64,000 bases of DNA from JAEZBP01 sp963832725 (GTDB lineage: Bacteria; Myxococcota_A; Polyangia; Polyangiales; Sandaracinaceae). Below are positions 37,813-46,825 of this stretch, piece by piece. The stretch spans positions 1,550,001 through 1,614,000 of the forward strand of contig CAWHVG010000002.1 of the NCBI GenBank assembly GCA_963832725.1. The letters run 5' to 3'. The translations under genes and the position numbers were made by a program. A model generated the notes under the pieces. It was not told where the DNA came from, made no database searches, and worked only from the letters and a program-made list of their open reading frames with translations. The stretch's first letter is position 1, and each line of letters opens with the position of its first letter.

Positions 37813-39403
37813 TCAGCGGCGCGAGGAAGAGCAGCACCACGCCGGCGCCGATCGAGATGAACCCGACGATCTGGAAGACCGAGACGTAGCTGGCGAGCTG
37901 GTCGAAGGAGCGCATCACCTCGGCGGGGTAGTGCGCGTTCTCGGCCAGGATGCCGGCGCGTTGGGCCAGCCAGCCCGGGGCCGTCTCCTTGATCGGCTCC
38001 GGCGCGGTCAGCGTCGCGATGTGACCGGCGATCTCGTGGCTCATCGAGGTCGAGAGGAACCAGAGGCCCATCACCATCGCCACGATCTTCTTGGGCGAGA
38101 GCTTGGTGACCATCGAGAGGCCGATCGGCGAGAGGCAGAGCTCGCCCGTCGTGTGGAGTAGGTAGCCGCCGACCAGGAAGGTCAGCGGCACCAACGCCGC
38201 CTGGATCACCTGGCCTTCCTCTTCTCCGGGGCGGTTGCCGACCGAGACGAACTGGGCGGCCCAGGTGAGGACCAGGAAGCCGAGGCCGAGCTGGAAGAGC
38301 CCGAGCGCGAACTTCACGGCCAGCGGCGGATCGAGGTGACGCCGCTCCAGATAGAGCCACATGCCCGAGAAGGGCAGGGCGAGCAGGAGGATGAACGCCG
38401 GGTTGACGCTCTGGAACACCGCCGTGGGGATGAAGTGGCCGAACATCGAGCGGTCGACGTTGCGGTCGGTGAAGAGGCTGATCGAGGAGCCGGCCTGCTC
38501 GAAGAACGCCCAGAAGAGGATGTTGAAGAGGGTCAGCACGAGCACGACGAAGAGCCGCTCGCGCACCACCTTCTCGCTGCGGATGGCGTAGCCCAGGACG
38601 ATCAGGAAGCCGAACAGCGCGAAGGGCGTGAGCACGTAGGCCATCAGGTCGTGCTGCCACACGAAGACGGCGAAGAGGCCCACGCTGACGAACGCGCCCA
38701 CGTAGACGAGCCATTCGGTCGTCAGCGGGCCGAGGACGGGCCGGCGGAGGCGCTCCTCGTCGGGCGGGTCGCCGTTGAAGCCCAGGACTTTCTTGCCCCA
38801 GACGAACACACCGATGCCGAGGAACATGCCGATCGCGGCCAGCCCGAAACCGGCCCACCAGCCGAGCTGGTCCTGCATGTACGAGGTCGCCAGCTGGGCG
38901 AACGCGCCGAGGTTGATCCCCATGTAGAAGATGGTGAAACCAGCGTCGCGCCGCGGATCGTTCTCCTGGTAGAGACCGCCGACCATCGAGGAGATGTTCG
39001 GCTTGAAGAACCCGTTTCCGACGATCAGGAACGCGAGCGCGATGTAGAGGAATATCTCGCTCTCGACGGCCATCGCGATGTGGCCGCAGGCCATCAGCAA
39101 GCCGCCGAGGATGACCGCCCGCTTGTAGCCGAGGAGGCGGTCGGCCAGGATGCCGCCGATGAAGGGCGTGGCGTAGACGAGCGCGCCGTAGGCCGCGTAG
39201 ATGCCGTAGGCGACCGTGTCCCGGCCGGACTCTGGCAAGCGCGTGAGCAGCGAGTGCGTGAGGTAGAGGACCAGCAGCCCTCGCATCCCGTAGAAGCTGA
39301 AGCGCTCCCACATCTCCGCGAAGAAGAGCAGGCCGAGGCCTTTGGGCTGACCTCGTTTCTCTTCCGGTCCGGTCGGGATGTGATCTGCGATGGGTGCGCT
39401 CAT
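37784..39403 (-). CDS. POT/PTR-family proton-coupled peptide transporter
   Basis: 539 residues with about 14 predicted membrane helices. POT signatures: EMWERFSFYGMRGLL (the ExxERFxYYG motif of TM1), PFIGGILADRLLGYKRAV, and FTIFYMGINLGAF (PTR2 signature). It imports di- or tripeptides with protons across the inner membrane. ATG 39403 has GGAGCACC upstream; an earlier ATG at 39469 would add 22 polar residues unlike the family. The gene stands alone; no peptide-metabolism genes are adjacent. Confidence 0.9.
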   Translation of the reverse strand: MSAPIADHIPTGPEEKRGQPKGLGLLFFAEMWERFSFYGMRGLLVLYLTHSLLTRLPESGRDTVAYGIYAAYGALVYATPFIGGILADRLLGYKRAVILGGLLMACGHIAMAVESEIFLYIALAFLIVGNGFFKPNISSMVGGLYQENDPRRDAGFTIFYMGINLGAFAQLATSYMQDQLGWWAGFGLAAIGMFLGIGVFVWGKKVLGFNGDPPDEERLRRPVLGPLTTEWLVYVGAFVSVGLFAVFVWQHDLMAYVLTPFALFGFLIVLGYAIRSEKVVRERLFVVLVLTLFNILFWAFFEQAGSSISLFTDRNVDRSMFGHFIPTAVFQSVNPAFILLLALPFSGMWLYLERRHLDPPLAVKFALGLFQLGLGFLVLTWAAQFVSVGNRPGEEEGQVIQAALVPLTFLVGGYLLHTTGELCLSPIGLSMVTKLSPKKIVAMVMGLWFLSTSMSHEIAGHIATLTAPEPIKETAPGWLAQRAGILAENAHYPAEVMRSFDQLASYVSVFQIVGFISIGAGVVLLFLAPLIKKWQHGIG

Positions 39404-39595
39404 CCGGTGCTCCTGGCCCGCGTCGGGCTCGACGGGCGCAACGATCCGGTCCGCGCCCGAGGCTGTCAAGCACGGCCCCGCCGCGCTCGCGCAGGCCGCG
39501 AATCATGCATCGGCGGCCCCGAATGTCACGAATGGTGCGCAGGAATCGCGAGGTCGGGGGTCGAGGAATTACCGTCGCCAGCGTACGATTGGGGC

Positions 39596-42403
39596 ATGAA
39601 TGCATCGTGGCGTTCTTGGACGGGTGCGCTTCTTGCCGCGCTCATCGTGGTCGCGTGTGGCGACGACGACGAGGAGCCGGCGAGCGCGGGAGCAGGGCAT
39701 CCGGTCGCGGCGCCGCCAGCCGCGCCGGCGCCGCTCTTGGACCAGCGAGGCGACCTGGCCGCCAGCGACCCGAGCGACTCCCGCGGCCGCTACAATCGGT
39801 ACTTCGTGGACGTGCAGGCCCACGAGCGGTTGGAGATCGCGCTCACCTCGAACGCGTTCGATCCCACGTTGGAGGTGACCCCGCCCGAGAGCGGCACGCT
39901 CTCCAACGACGACTGGGAGGGGGACACCACCCGCTCGCAGCTCGAGCTCGTCACGGGCGCGGCCGGCTCGATGAAGATCGAGGTGCGCAGCTACCGCGCG
40001 GACGGTCACGGCGCCTATCACCTGACGGTCCGCCGGGTGAGCGGGCGGGAGCGCGGCGAGGTGCCGCTCCTGACCGCCGGGCAGAGCACCGAGGGCGCGC
40101 TGGCCGAAGGCGATCACGCGCTCTCGAACGGCGACGTGTTCGACTCCTACGTCGTGCAGGCGAGCGGTCCTCTGCGCATCACCGTCGGCGGCGTGGGCGG
40201 CGACGCGCCTCGCACCACGCTCGTCGGTCCGGACGGGCTCACCCTCGACGAGAGAGGCGATCATTACGAGGCCCCCGACAGCGGTGCCTACCGGCTGCAG
40301 GTCATCGGGCATCCCGGCGCGCGCTATCGGGTCCGGGTCGCCAGCGAAGACGGGACCGGTGCGCCGCTCTTGGCGCGTGCGCACCATCAGTTCGACCGGA
40401 TCGTCGATCAGCTCGCGACGGTGACGGGAGGCGGCGGCGGCTCGACCGCGAGCCCGGCCAACGCGCCGAACCCGACGACCGATCCCGACGCGAGCGCGCC
40501 GACGCCGCTGCCGGTGCGCGCCGGCGATCGAATCCACGGCAACCTCGCCACCACCGATCCCCACCTGGCGAGCGGCGAGCTCTACGACGTCTACGAGCTC
40601 TCCGTCGCGGCGCCCGCAGGCGACGTCAGCGTCGAGCTCGAGTCGAGCGCGTTCGACACCTTCGTCCGCGTCGAGGGGCCCGGCGGGCAACGCTGGGAGA
40701 ACGACGACGACGGCGGCACGCTCAACTCGCGGGTCGACGTCCCGCTCTCCACGCCCGGGACCTACCGCATCGTCGTCACCAGCTACCGCGCGGGCGACAC
40801 GGGCCCTTACGAGCTGAAGGTGACCGGAAGGCGCCCGGCGCCGGCCACCGCTTCCGGGGGGACCCCGAACGTCGAGCAGCGGGAAGGCTCGCTGCGTCCG
40901 GACGACGCCATGCTCTCGAGCGGCGAGTACTTCGACGAGTACCGCTTCACCTGGCCGGCCGGCGCGCGCATCCACCTCGAGGCGCGCTCGACGCGTTTCG
41001 ACACCTACCTGATCGTGCATCCGCCGAGCGGGCCGCAGCAGGAGAACGACGACATGACGCCGGGGCAGGGCACGGACGCGGGGCTGGACCTGCAGGTCGA
41101 TCAGGCCGGCGAGTGGCGGGTGGCCGTGACCAGCTACCGGTCCGGCGAGACCGGCGACTACACCCTGGTCGTCCGCGGTGCGCCCGCGGGCGGCGCCGTG
41201 GCCCAGCCCAATCCCAATCAGACCAATCCCAATCAGGCCAATCCCAGGTCCAGGCCAACCCGAGCGCGCCTTCGCCGCCGCGTCCCAGCGCGCCGCCGAG
41301 CGCGGGCGACCGCACCGAGAACGGCAGCTTGGCGCAGGGCGACGACACCCTCCACAGCGGCGAGTTCACCGACAGCTACGAGATGACCTTCACGCCCCAG
41401 AGCGCGGTGTCCATCCGGCTGACCTCGAGCGACTTCGATCCCTACCTCATCGTGCACACGCCCTCGGGCGAGCAGCAGGACAACGACGACTTCGAGTCCG
41501 GTCACCTCGACAGCGGCATCGACATCCCGGTCGCGGAGCCGGGGACCTACCGGGTCACCGTCACCAGCTACCGTCCCGGCGAGACCGGGCGCTATCGGCT
41601 GACCGCGACCGAAGGGCCGTCGGTGGTCGGGCCGCCGCCTTCCGCGCAGGCCAACGGCCAGCCCTCGCCCTCGGGCGGCGGTCGCGTGTGGGGGCTCTTC
41701 GCGGGCATCACCGACTATCCGGGCGACGTGAACGATCTGCCCGAGTGCGCCAACGACGCGCGCAAGCTCGCGGAGGCCGTGCGCAACCAGGGCAACATGC
41801 CCGACGACCAGCAGTTCCTGTTCACCGACCGCCAGGCCACCACCGAGAACATCCGGCAGGCCATGCGCACCGTCGCTTCTCGCATCCGGCCCGACGACGT
41901 CTTCATCTTCTTCTACTCCGGCCACGGCGGGCAGACCGAGAGCAGCCACGACCCGCGCGAGCTCGATCAGCGCGACGAGTACATCGTCGCCTACGACGAC
42001 AACCTCCTCGACGACGAGCTCGGCTCGTTGCTCGATCAGAATCCACGCGCGCGTCGCGCTGGTCGCCCTCGACGCGTGCTTCTCGGGCGGCTTCTCCAAG
42101 GACGTGATCACCCGGCCCGGCCGCGTCGGGATGTTCTCCTCCGAGGAGGACGTCACCAGCGCCGTGGCCAGCCAGTTCCAGGCGGGAGGCTACCTCTCCT
42201 ACTTCCTGCGGCTCGGCATCCAGGGCGCGGCCGACGACGACCCGCACAACGACATCCTCACCGTCGGCGAGCTGACCCACTACACCTGGGTGCAGTTCGG
42301 GCAGCACGCGAGCGATGTGCACATGTCGATGGGCTACCAGCAGCTCGTCGTCGACCGCGGCGCCGTGCACACCTCGGAGGTGCTCTGGGCGGTGCGCCAC
42401 TGA
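39596..42403 (+). CDS. Lipoprotein with five PPC-like repeats and a C-terminal caspase-like peptidase (two frame disruptions)
   Basis: 935 residues after repair. A lipobox (LIVVAC) is followed by Asp/Glu. Five repeats of ~95 residues follow (starts near 45, 155, 310, 425, 580), each with a Gly-x-Leu strand, D/E-x-Y, an FD motif, NDD and a terminal VTSYRxGxxGxYxL: bacterial PPC (pre-peptidase C-terminal) domains. The second repeat is degenerate. A linker has NPNQ repeats. The C-terminal peptidase C14 domain starts at GLFAGITDYPGDVNDLPEC, with catalytic His in YSGHGG (~777) and Cys in DACFSGG (~826). Frame changes near 41244 (one C missing) and 42040 (one A extra). Likely an envelope-anchored metacaspase-type protease; target unknown. 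Confidence 0.82.
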
Positions 42404-42725
42404 GGCGTGATATTGATTGCCGATCCATGTTGATCAATATGGATCGTCTAATCAATACATCCTCGCCGGGGCGTGAAGCGGAGCACGTGCCGGTAGATGT
42501 GGGTGTTGCCGCCTGGCCCTCGCGCCACGAGCGCCGCGCGGTGGCCGGGTCGTCGATGTCGCAGCCGTCGTCGTAGACGGCTATCGCCCGGCGCGCCGGC
42601 GGAGAACCGCGCCGAGGTGCCGTCGCCCTCGGGCTGGGGCTCACCCCTCTGAGAAAGCGCACTGGCCTCACGCGCCGACCGACTAGAGTGCCCTCTCCCG
42701 CTCACCCAACGCGATGGAGAGACAC
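42404..42725. other. 322-bp intergenic stretch with AT-rich hairpin and possible gene remnant
   Basis: The left end holds an AT-rich inverted repeat (listed separately). The rest, read leftward from about 42705 to 42448, has coding-like stretches in two frames (AVYDDGCDIDDPATARR and GGNTHIYRHVLRFTP) that would need a frame change to join. This may be a remnant or a disrupted small gene; I do not recognise it. The promoter of the downstream dehydrogenase should lie near 42680-42710. Confidence 0.35.
42412..42456. repeat. AT-rich imperfect inverted repeat
   Basis: ATTGATT..CGATCCAT (42412-42428) is the near reverse complement of ATGGATCG...AATCAAT (42439-42456), with a 10-base centre that itself contains TTGATCAA. 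Fifteen of the arm bases pair. Its base composition (~60% AT) stands out sharply from the surrounding GC-rich DNA. It starts nine bases after the protease stop codon, so it could be a terminator-like hairpin, an operator or an insertion scar. Confidence 0.65.
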
Positions 42726-44336
42726 ATGGCTCACGTACCGACCCCCGTGAACGCGCCCGTCCTGGATCACGCTCCCGGGTCGAGCGAGCGCGAGGAGCTC
42801 ACCCGCGAGCTGACGCGCGTCGCGGGCGAGCAGATCGAGATCCCGATCGTGGCCGGCGGCCGCGAGATCCGCAGTGGCAACACGACGAACGTGGTGATGC
42901 CGCACGCGCATCGGAACGTGCTGGCGGTGGCGCACCAGGCGTCGCGCGAGCACGTGCAGGCGGCGATCGACGGCGCCATGGAGGCCGCGCCCGCCTGGGC
43001 GGCCACGCGCTTCGAGGACCGCGCGGCGATCTTCCTCCGGGCCGCCGAGCTCTTGACCACGCGCCGCCGCGCATACGTCAACGCGACCTGCATGCTCGGT
43101 CAGAGCAAGACGATCCATCAGTCGGAGATCGACGCGATCTGCGAGCTGGCCGACTTCTGGCGCTTCAACGTGCATTTCCTGGAGCGCATCCTCAGCGAGC
43201 AGCCCATCTCGCCGCGCGGTTTGTGGAACCGCATGGATCACCGGCCGCTGGAGGGTTTCGTCTTCGCGGTCACGCCCTTCAACTTCCTCTCGATCGGCGC
43301 GAACCTGGCGACGGCGCCGGTCCTGGCCGGCAACGTGGCGGTGTGGAAGCCCTCGACGACCCAGCTCCGCGGCTGCTGGGCGATCATGGAGATCCTGCGC
43401 GAAGCGGGGCTGCCCGACGGCGTGCTCAGCATGGTGCCCGGCGCCGGTCCCGAGCAGGGTGCGGCCGCGCTCGACAGCGAGCATCTGGCCGGCATCCACT
43501 TCACCGGCAGCACGGGGACCTTCCGCGCGCTGTGGAAGGGCGTAGCGGAGCGGCTGGAGCGCTACCGCGCGTTCCCGAGAGTGGTCGGTGAGACGGGCGG
43601 CAAGGACTTCATCGTCGCGCACCAGAGCGCCGACGCCGCGACGCTGGCCACGGCCATCAGCCGGGGCGGGTTCGAGCTGCAAGGGCAGAAGTGCTCGGCC
43701 GTGAGCCGCGTCTACATCCCGAGCTCGCTCTGGCCGGAGGTTCGCGACGCCGTCGTGGCCGATATGAAGGCCATGAAGTACGGCGACGTCACCGACTTCA
43801 CGAACTTCGGGGGCGCGGTGATCGACGAGCGCGCGTTCGACAAGATCACCGGCTACATCGCGCTCGCAAAGGAGACCGCGCAGATCGTCCACGGCGGCGA
43901 GAGCGACAAGAGCGAGGGCTACTTCGTGCAGCCTACGCTGGTGCAGGTCGACGATCCGAAGCACCGGCTGATGCAGGAAGAGATATTCGGCCCGGTGGTC
44001 ACGGCCTACGTCTACGACGACGCGATGGCGTGGTCGGACGTGCTGGCGACGGTCGACTCGACCTCGCCCTACGCTCTGACCGGCGCGGTCTTCGCGCGCG
44101 ACCGGGTGGCGGCGCGCGAGGCCGAGGATCGGTTGCGCCAATCGGCCGGCAACTTCTACATCAACGACAAGCCGACCGGCGCCGTGGTCGGGCAGCAGCC
44201 CTTCGGCGGCGCGCGGCAGAGCGGCACGAACGACAAGGCGGGCTTCCACTACAACCTGCTCCGCTGGATCAGCCCGCGGTCAATCAAGGAGACGCTCTCG
44301 CCTCCGACGGACTTCCGCTACCCCTTCATGGGCTGA
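42726..44336 (+). CDS. pruA: L-glutamate gamma-semialdehyde dehydrogenase (1-pyrroline-5-carboxylate dehydrogenase)
   Basis: 536 residues, intact and of family length. Characteristic P5CDH features: PHAHRNVLAVAHQA, MLGQSKTIHQSEID, FVFAVTPFNFLSIG, FTGSTGTF, catalytic Glu in VVGETGGKDF, catalytic Cys in LQGQKCSAVSRVYIP, and the ending PLTD-like SPPTDFRYPFM. It oxidises glutamate semialdehyde to glutamate with NAD+, the second step of proline catabolism. A GGAGAG site precedes ATG 42726; an ATG 12 bases earlier is less well placed. PutA-type proline dehydrogenase is not in the window. Confidence 0.93.
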   Translation: MAHVPTPVNAPVLDHAPGSSEREELTRELTRVAGEQIEIPIVAGGREIRSGNTTNVVMPHAHRNVLAVAHQASREHVQAAIDGAMEAAPAWAATRFEDRAAIFLRAAELLTTRRRAYVNATCMLGQSKTIHQSEIDAICELADFWRFNVHFLERILSEQPISPRGLWNRMDHRPLEGFVFAVTPFNFLSIGANLATAPVLAGNVAVWKPSTTQLRGCWAIMEILREAGLPDGVLSMVPGAGPEQGAAALDSEHLAGIHFTGSTGTFRALWKGVAERLERYRAFPRVVGETGGKDFIVAHQSADAATLATAISRGGFELQGQKCSAVSRVYIPSSLWPEVRDAVVADMKAMKYGDVTDFTNFGGAVIDERAFDKITGYIALAKETAQIVHGGESDKSEGYFVQPTLVQVDDPKHRLMQEEIFGPVVTAYVYDDAMAWSDVLATVDSTSPYALTGAVFARDRVAAREAEDRLRQSAGNFYINDKPTGAVVGQQPFGGARQSGTNDKAGFHYNLLRWISPRSIKETLSPPTDFRYPFMG

Positions 44337-44356
44337 GCGCGCGCATTCCGACGACG

Positions 44357-44388
44357 ACGCCCCCGCCGCACTCGGTGCGCGGGGGCGT
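44357..44388 (+). terminator. Terminator after pruA
   Basis: ACGCCCCCGC (44357-44366) pairs perfectly with GCGGGGGCGT (44379-44388) around a 12-base loop and is followed by TCTCGT, a weak T stretch. It begins 20 bases after the stop codon. Confidence 0.7.
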
Positions 44389-44557
44389 TCTCGTCCGGTG
44401 AGCCGGCTCGCTCGAGCACGCCTCGGTCCACCGGAGTCGGTGCGGCTTTGCACCGTGACGTGACGGGGTGCCTCGCTCCGGCGTTTTGCCACGGCGACTT
44501 CACCCTCCGCAGCCTCGCGTCCGAGGGCATGCGGGCTGCAGGTGGAGGCGCTCTCGC

Positions 44558-45634
44558 ATGGAGTGGCTCGACTACCAGGTTCTGCGCAACCCGCTCTGGC
44601 GTTGGCTCGCCGCGCTGGGCGTCGCCGTCGTGACGGTGGTGGTCATCCGCGCGCTCAAGGCGCTCCTGCGCCATCGTCTCCGCGCCACCTCCGGGCGCAC
44701 CCACGTGCGCGTGGATCTCCTGGCCATCGAGGTGCTCGAGCACACGCGTTGGTTCTTCTACCTCGGGCTCGGTCTCTACCTCGGCTCGCTCCTGCTCCAC
44801 TTCCATCGCAGGCCGCAGCACGGGATCGAGATCGGCGCCGTGCTGGTCCTCCTCGCCCAGATCGGCGCGTGGGGACAGCACGCGATCCGGGTCTCGGTCG
44901 ACGCCTGGCAGGTGCGGCACGACGGGCAGCCGGGGCCGAGCACCATGGCCGCCGGGATCGCGTTCCTCGGTCAGCTCGCGCTCTGGATCGTCCTCTTCCT
45001 GATGGCGCTCTCGAACGTGGGCATCGAGATCACGGCGCTGGTCGCCGGCCTCGGCATGGGCGGCATCGCGGCCGCGCTGGCGGTGCAGAGCGTGCTCGGC
45101 GACCTCTTCGCGGCGCTCTCAATCTACTTCGACCGCCCCTTCGACATCGGCGATTTCATCGCCGTCGCCGATCTCATGGGATCCATCGAGAAGATCGGAT
45201 TGCGATCCACTCGCCTTCGCTCGTTGAGCGGAGAGCAGCTCATCTTGGCCAACAAGGACATCGTCGGCAGCCGCATCAAGAACTACGCGCGGATGCGAGA
45301 GCGCCGCATCGTGCAGACCATCGGCGTCGAGTACGGCACGCCGGTCGGGTCAATCGAGCGAGCCCCGGGGCTCTTGCGGGAGTCGGTGGAGGAGACGCCG
45401 CGCCTTCGCTTCGACCGCGCGCACTTCAAAGGCTTCGGCGACTCGGCGCTCCTCTTCGAGCTGGTCTACTGGGTGCTCGATCCGGACTACACGGTCTACA
45501 TGGACGCTCAGCAGCGCGTGAACCTCGGCATCATGCGCCGCTTCGCCAGCGAAGGGCTGGTGTTCGCCTTCCCGACCCAGACGGTGCACCTCGTCCAGGA
45601 CCACCCGCCCGCCGAGCCGCACCGCGCCGCTTGA
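44558..45634 (+). CDS. Mechanosensitive channel, MscS family
   Basis: 358 residues. Four or five N-terminal helices (WRWLAALGVAVVTVVVI; WFFYLGLGLYLGSLLL; LALWIVLFLMALSNVG) lead to the pore helix region ALVAGLGMGGIAAALAVQSV, rich in Gly/Ala as in MscS TM3. The beta domain follows with YFDRPFDIGDFIAV, IGLRSTRLRSLSGEQLILANK, and the C-terminal cytosolic domain. Typical role: release of solutes on hypo-osmotic shock. ATG 44558 directly precedes the first hydrophobic stretch. The gene appears to be monocistronic. Confidence 0.9.
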   Translation: MEWLDYQVLRNPLWRWLAALGVAVVTVVVIRALKALLRHRLRATSGRTHVRVDLLAIEVLEHTRWFFYLGLGLYLGSLLLHFHRRPQHGIEIGAVLVLLAQIGAWGQHAIRVSVDAWQVRHDGQPGPSTMAAGIAFLGQLALWIVLFLMALSNVGIEITALVAGLGMGGIAAALAVQSVLGDLFAALSIYFDRPFDIGDFIAVADLMGSIEKIGLRSTRLRSLSGEQLILANKDIVGSRIKNYARMRERRIVQTIGVEYGTPVGSIERAPGLLRESVEETPRLRFDRAHFKGFGDSALLFELVYWVLDPDYTVYMDAQQRVNLGIMRRFASEGLVFAFPTQTVHLVQDHPPAEPHRAA

Positions 45635-45996
45635 ACGCGGGCCGCCGGGTCGGGCCGGCCGGTCGCGTGCTGCGAGGTCGCCAAGCCGCGTCTCGGAACG
45701 CCCGATTCGCAGAGCTCGAATGAGTCACCCACTGCGCGCCCGGGACGGAGCCTCTCCATCGCGCTCCGTCGAGCCCATCGGCCGGCGAGCGCAGAGCGGA
45801 TGACCGTCGACGGCTCCAGCGCGAGGCGAGAATCCCTCCGCGGCTCCCGCGGTGTCCTAGCTAGGCGGGCGAACCGTGCGCGTCGCGGCGGCGCCCGTCG
45901 GCCAATCTCCTGTCGGTCCCGTCGCGCAGGAGTGTCGATTTGGTGTAGCCTCGAAAGCACGCGGCTCCGCGGCAGCGTCGGCGGGAGGTGGGCGTC
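45635..45996. other. 362-bp gene-free stretch
   Basis: No reading frame with coding character and no repeat seen. A GGGAGG ribosome site at 45983-45988 belongs to the next gene. Confidence 0.55.
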
Positions 45997-46825
45997 ATGG
46001 TCTCGAGATCGACATCGATGCGGTTCGTCCTCTGGTCTTTCCTCGTGGCGATGTGGCTCCCCGCGGTCGCCAGCGCGCAGCAGCCCGAGGCCGCGGCCCG
46101 CGACGAGGAAGCCCGCACGCTCTTCCAGGCCGCGACGCTCGCCATGCAAGACGGCCGCTACGAGGAGGCGCTCGCGCATTTCCGGCGGGCGTACGAGCTG
46201 AGCCAGCGTCCGGCGCTGCTCTACAACATCGGCGTCACGGCGGAGCGTCTCCTCCACTTTCAGGAGGCGCTCGAAGCCTACGAGGCTTTCCTGGATTCCG
46301 GCTCCGAGGTGCGCTCGCGCGCCGAGGTCGAGCGCCGGGATCGAGCTGATGCACGAGGCCATCGCGCGGGAGCAGGCAGCGCATCCGGAAGAGGAGCCGA
46401 GCCCGCCCGAGCCGTCGCCGACACCCACGCCCACGCCCGCGACACCGGCGCAGCCCGTCCCGGCGGCTTCTTCGGGAGGCGGCGTGCAGCTCGTGTGGAC
46501 CTGGGTCGCGGGCGGGCTCGCGCTCGCGGCCGGGGGCGTCGCGATCGGCACCTGGGTCGCCGCCAACAACGCGTACGGAGACCTGAGCAACCAATGCGGC
46601 GCTCGCGGCTGCACCGATCAGGAGATCGCGGGTTCGAACGTCGAGACGTTGGTGCTCGTGACGAACGTCTTCTTGGTCAGCTCGTTGGTGTTGACGGCGG
46701 CGACCGGGGGCGTCCTCGCCATCGAGCTCGTGACGAGCGGCGGCGGTGACGGCGGTTCTGCGGAGCAGCCTTCCGCGGAGCTCGTCATCGGCGTCGGGAA
46801 CGTCGGCGTGCGGGGGAGGTTCTGA
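45997..46825 (+). CDS. Exported TPR-containing protein (one frame disruption)
   Basis: 275 residues after repair. A signal peptide (FVLWSFLVAMWLPAVASA) is followed by a short TPR-like section (TLFQAATLAMQDGRYEEAL; ALLYNIGVTAERLLHFQEAL), a Pro-rich linker (PTPTPTPATPAQPVP) and two membrane helices near the C-terminus (TWVAGGLALAAGGVAIGTWV; VFLVSSLVLTAATGGVLAI). This layout is common among myxobacterial envelope proteins of unknown role. The frame changes in the G run 46337-46339; one G fewer gives VERRIELMHE. GGGAGG sits 8 bases before ATG 45997. Its stop overlaps the next gene's ATG. Confidence 0.7.

Noticed and set aside
42258..42671. A 137-codon leftward frame overlapping the protease 3' end
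   Set aside because: It overlaps well-supported protease sequence antisense and lacks a ribosome site; only its first part may reflect a gene remnant.
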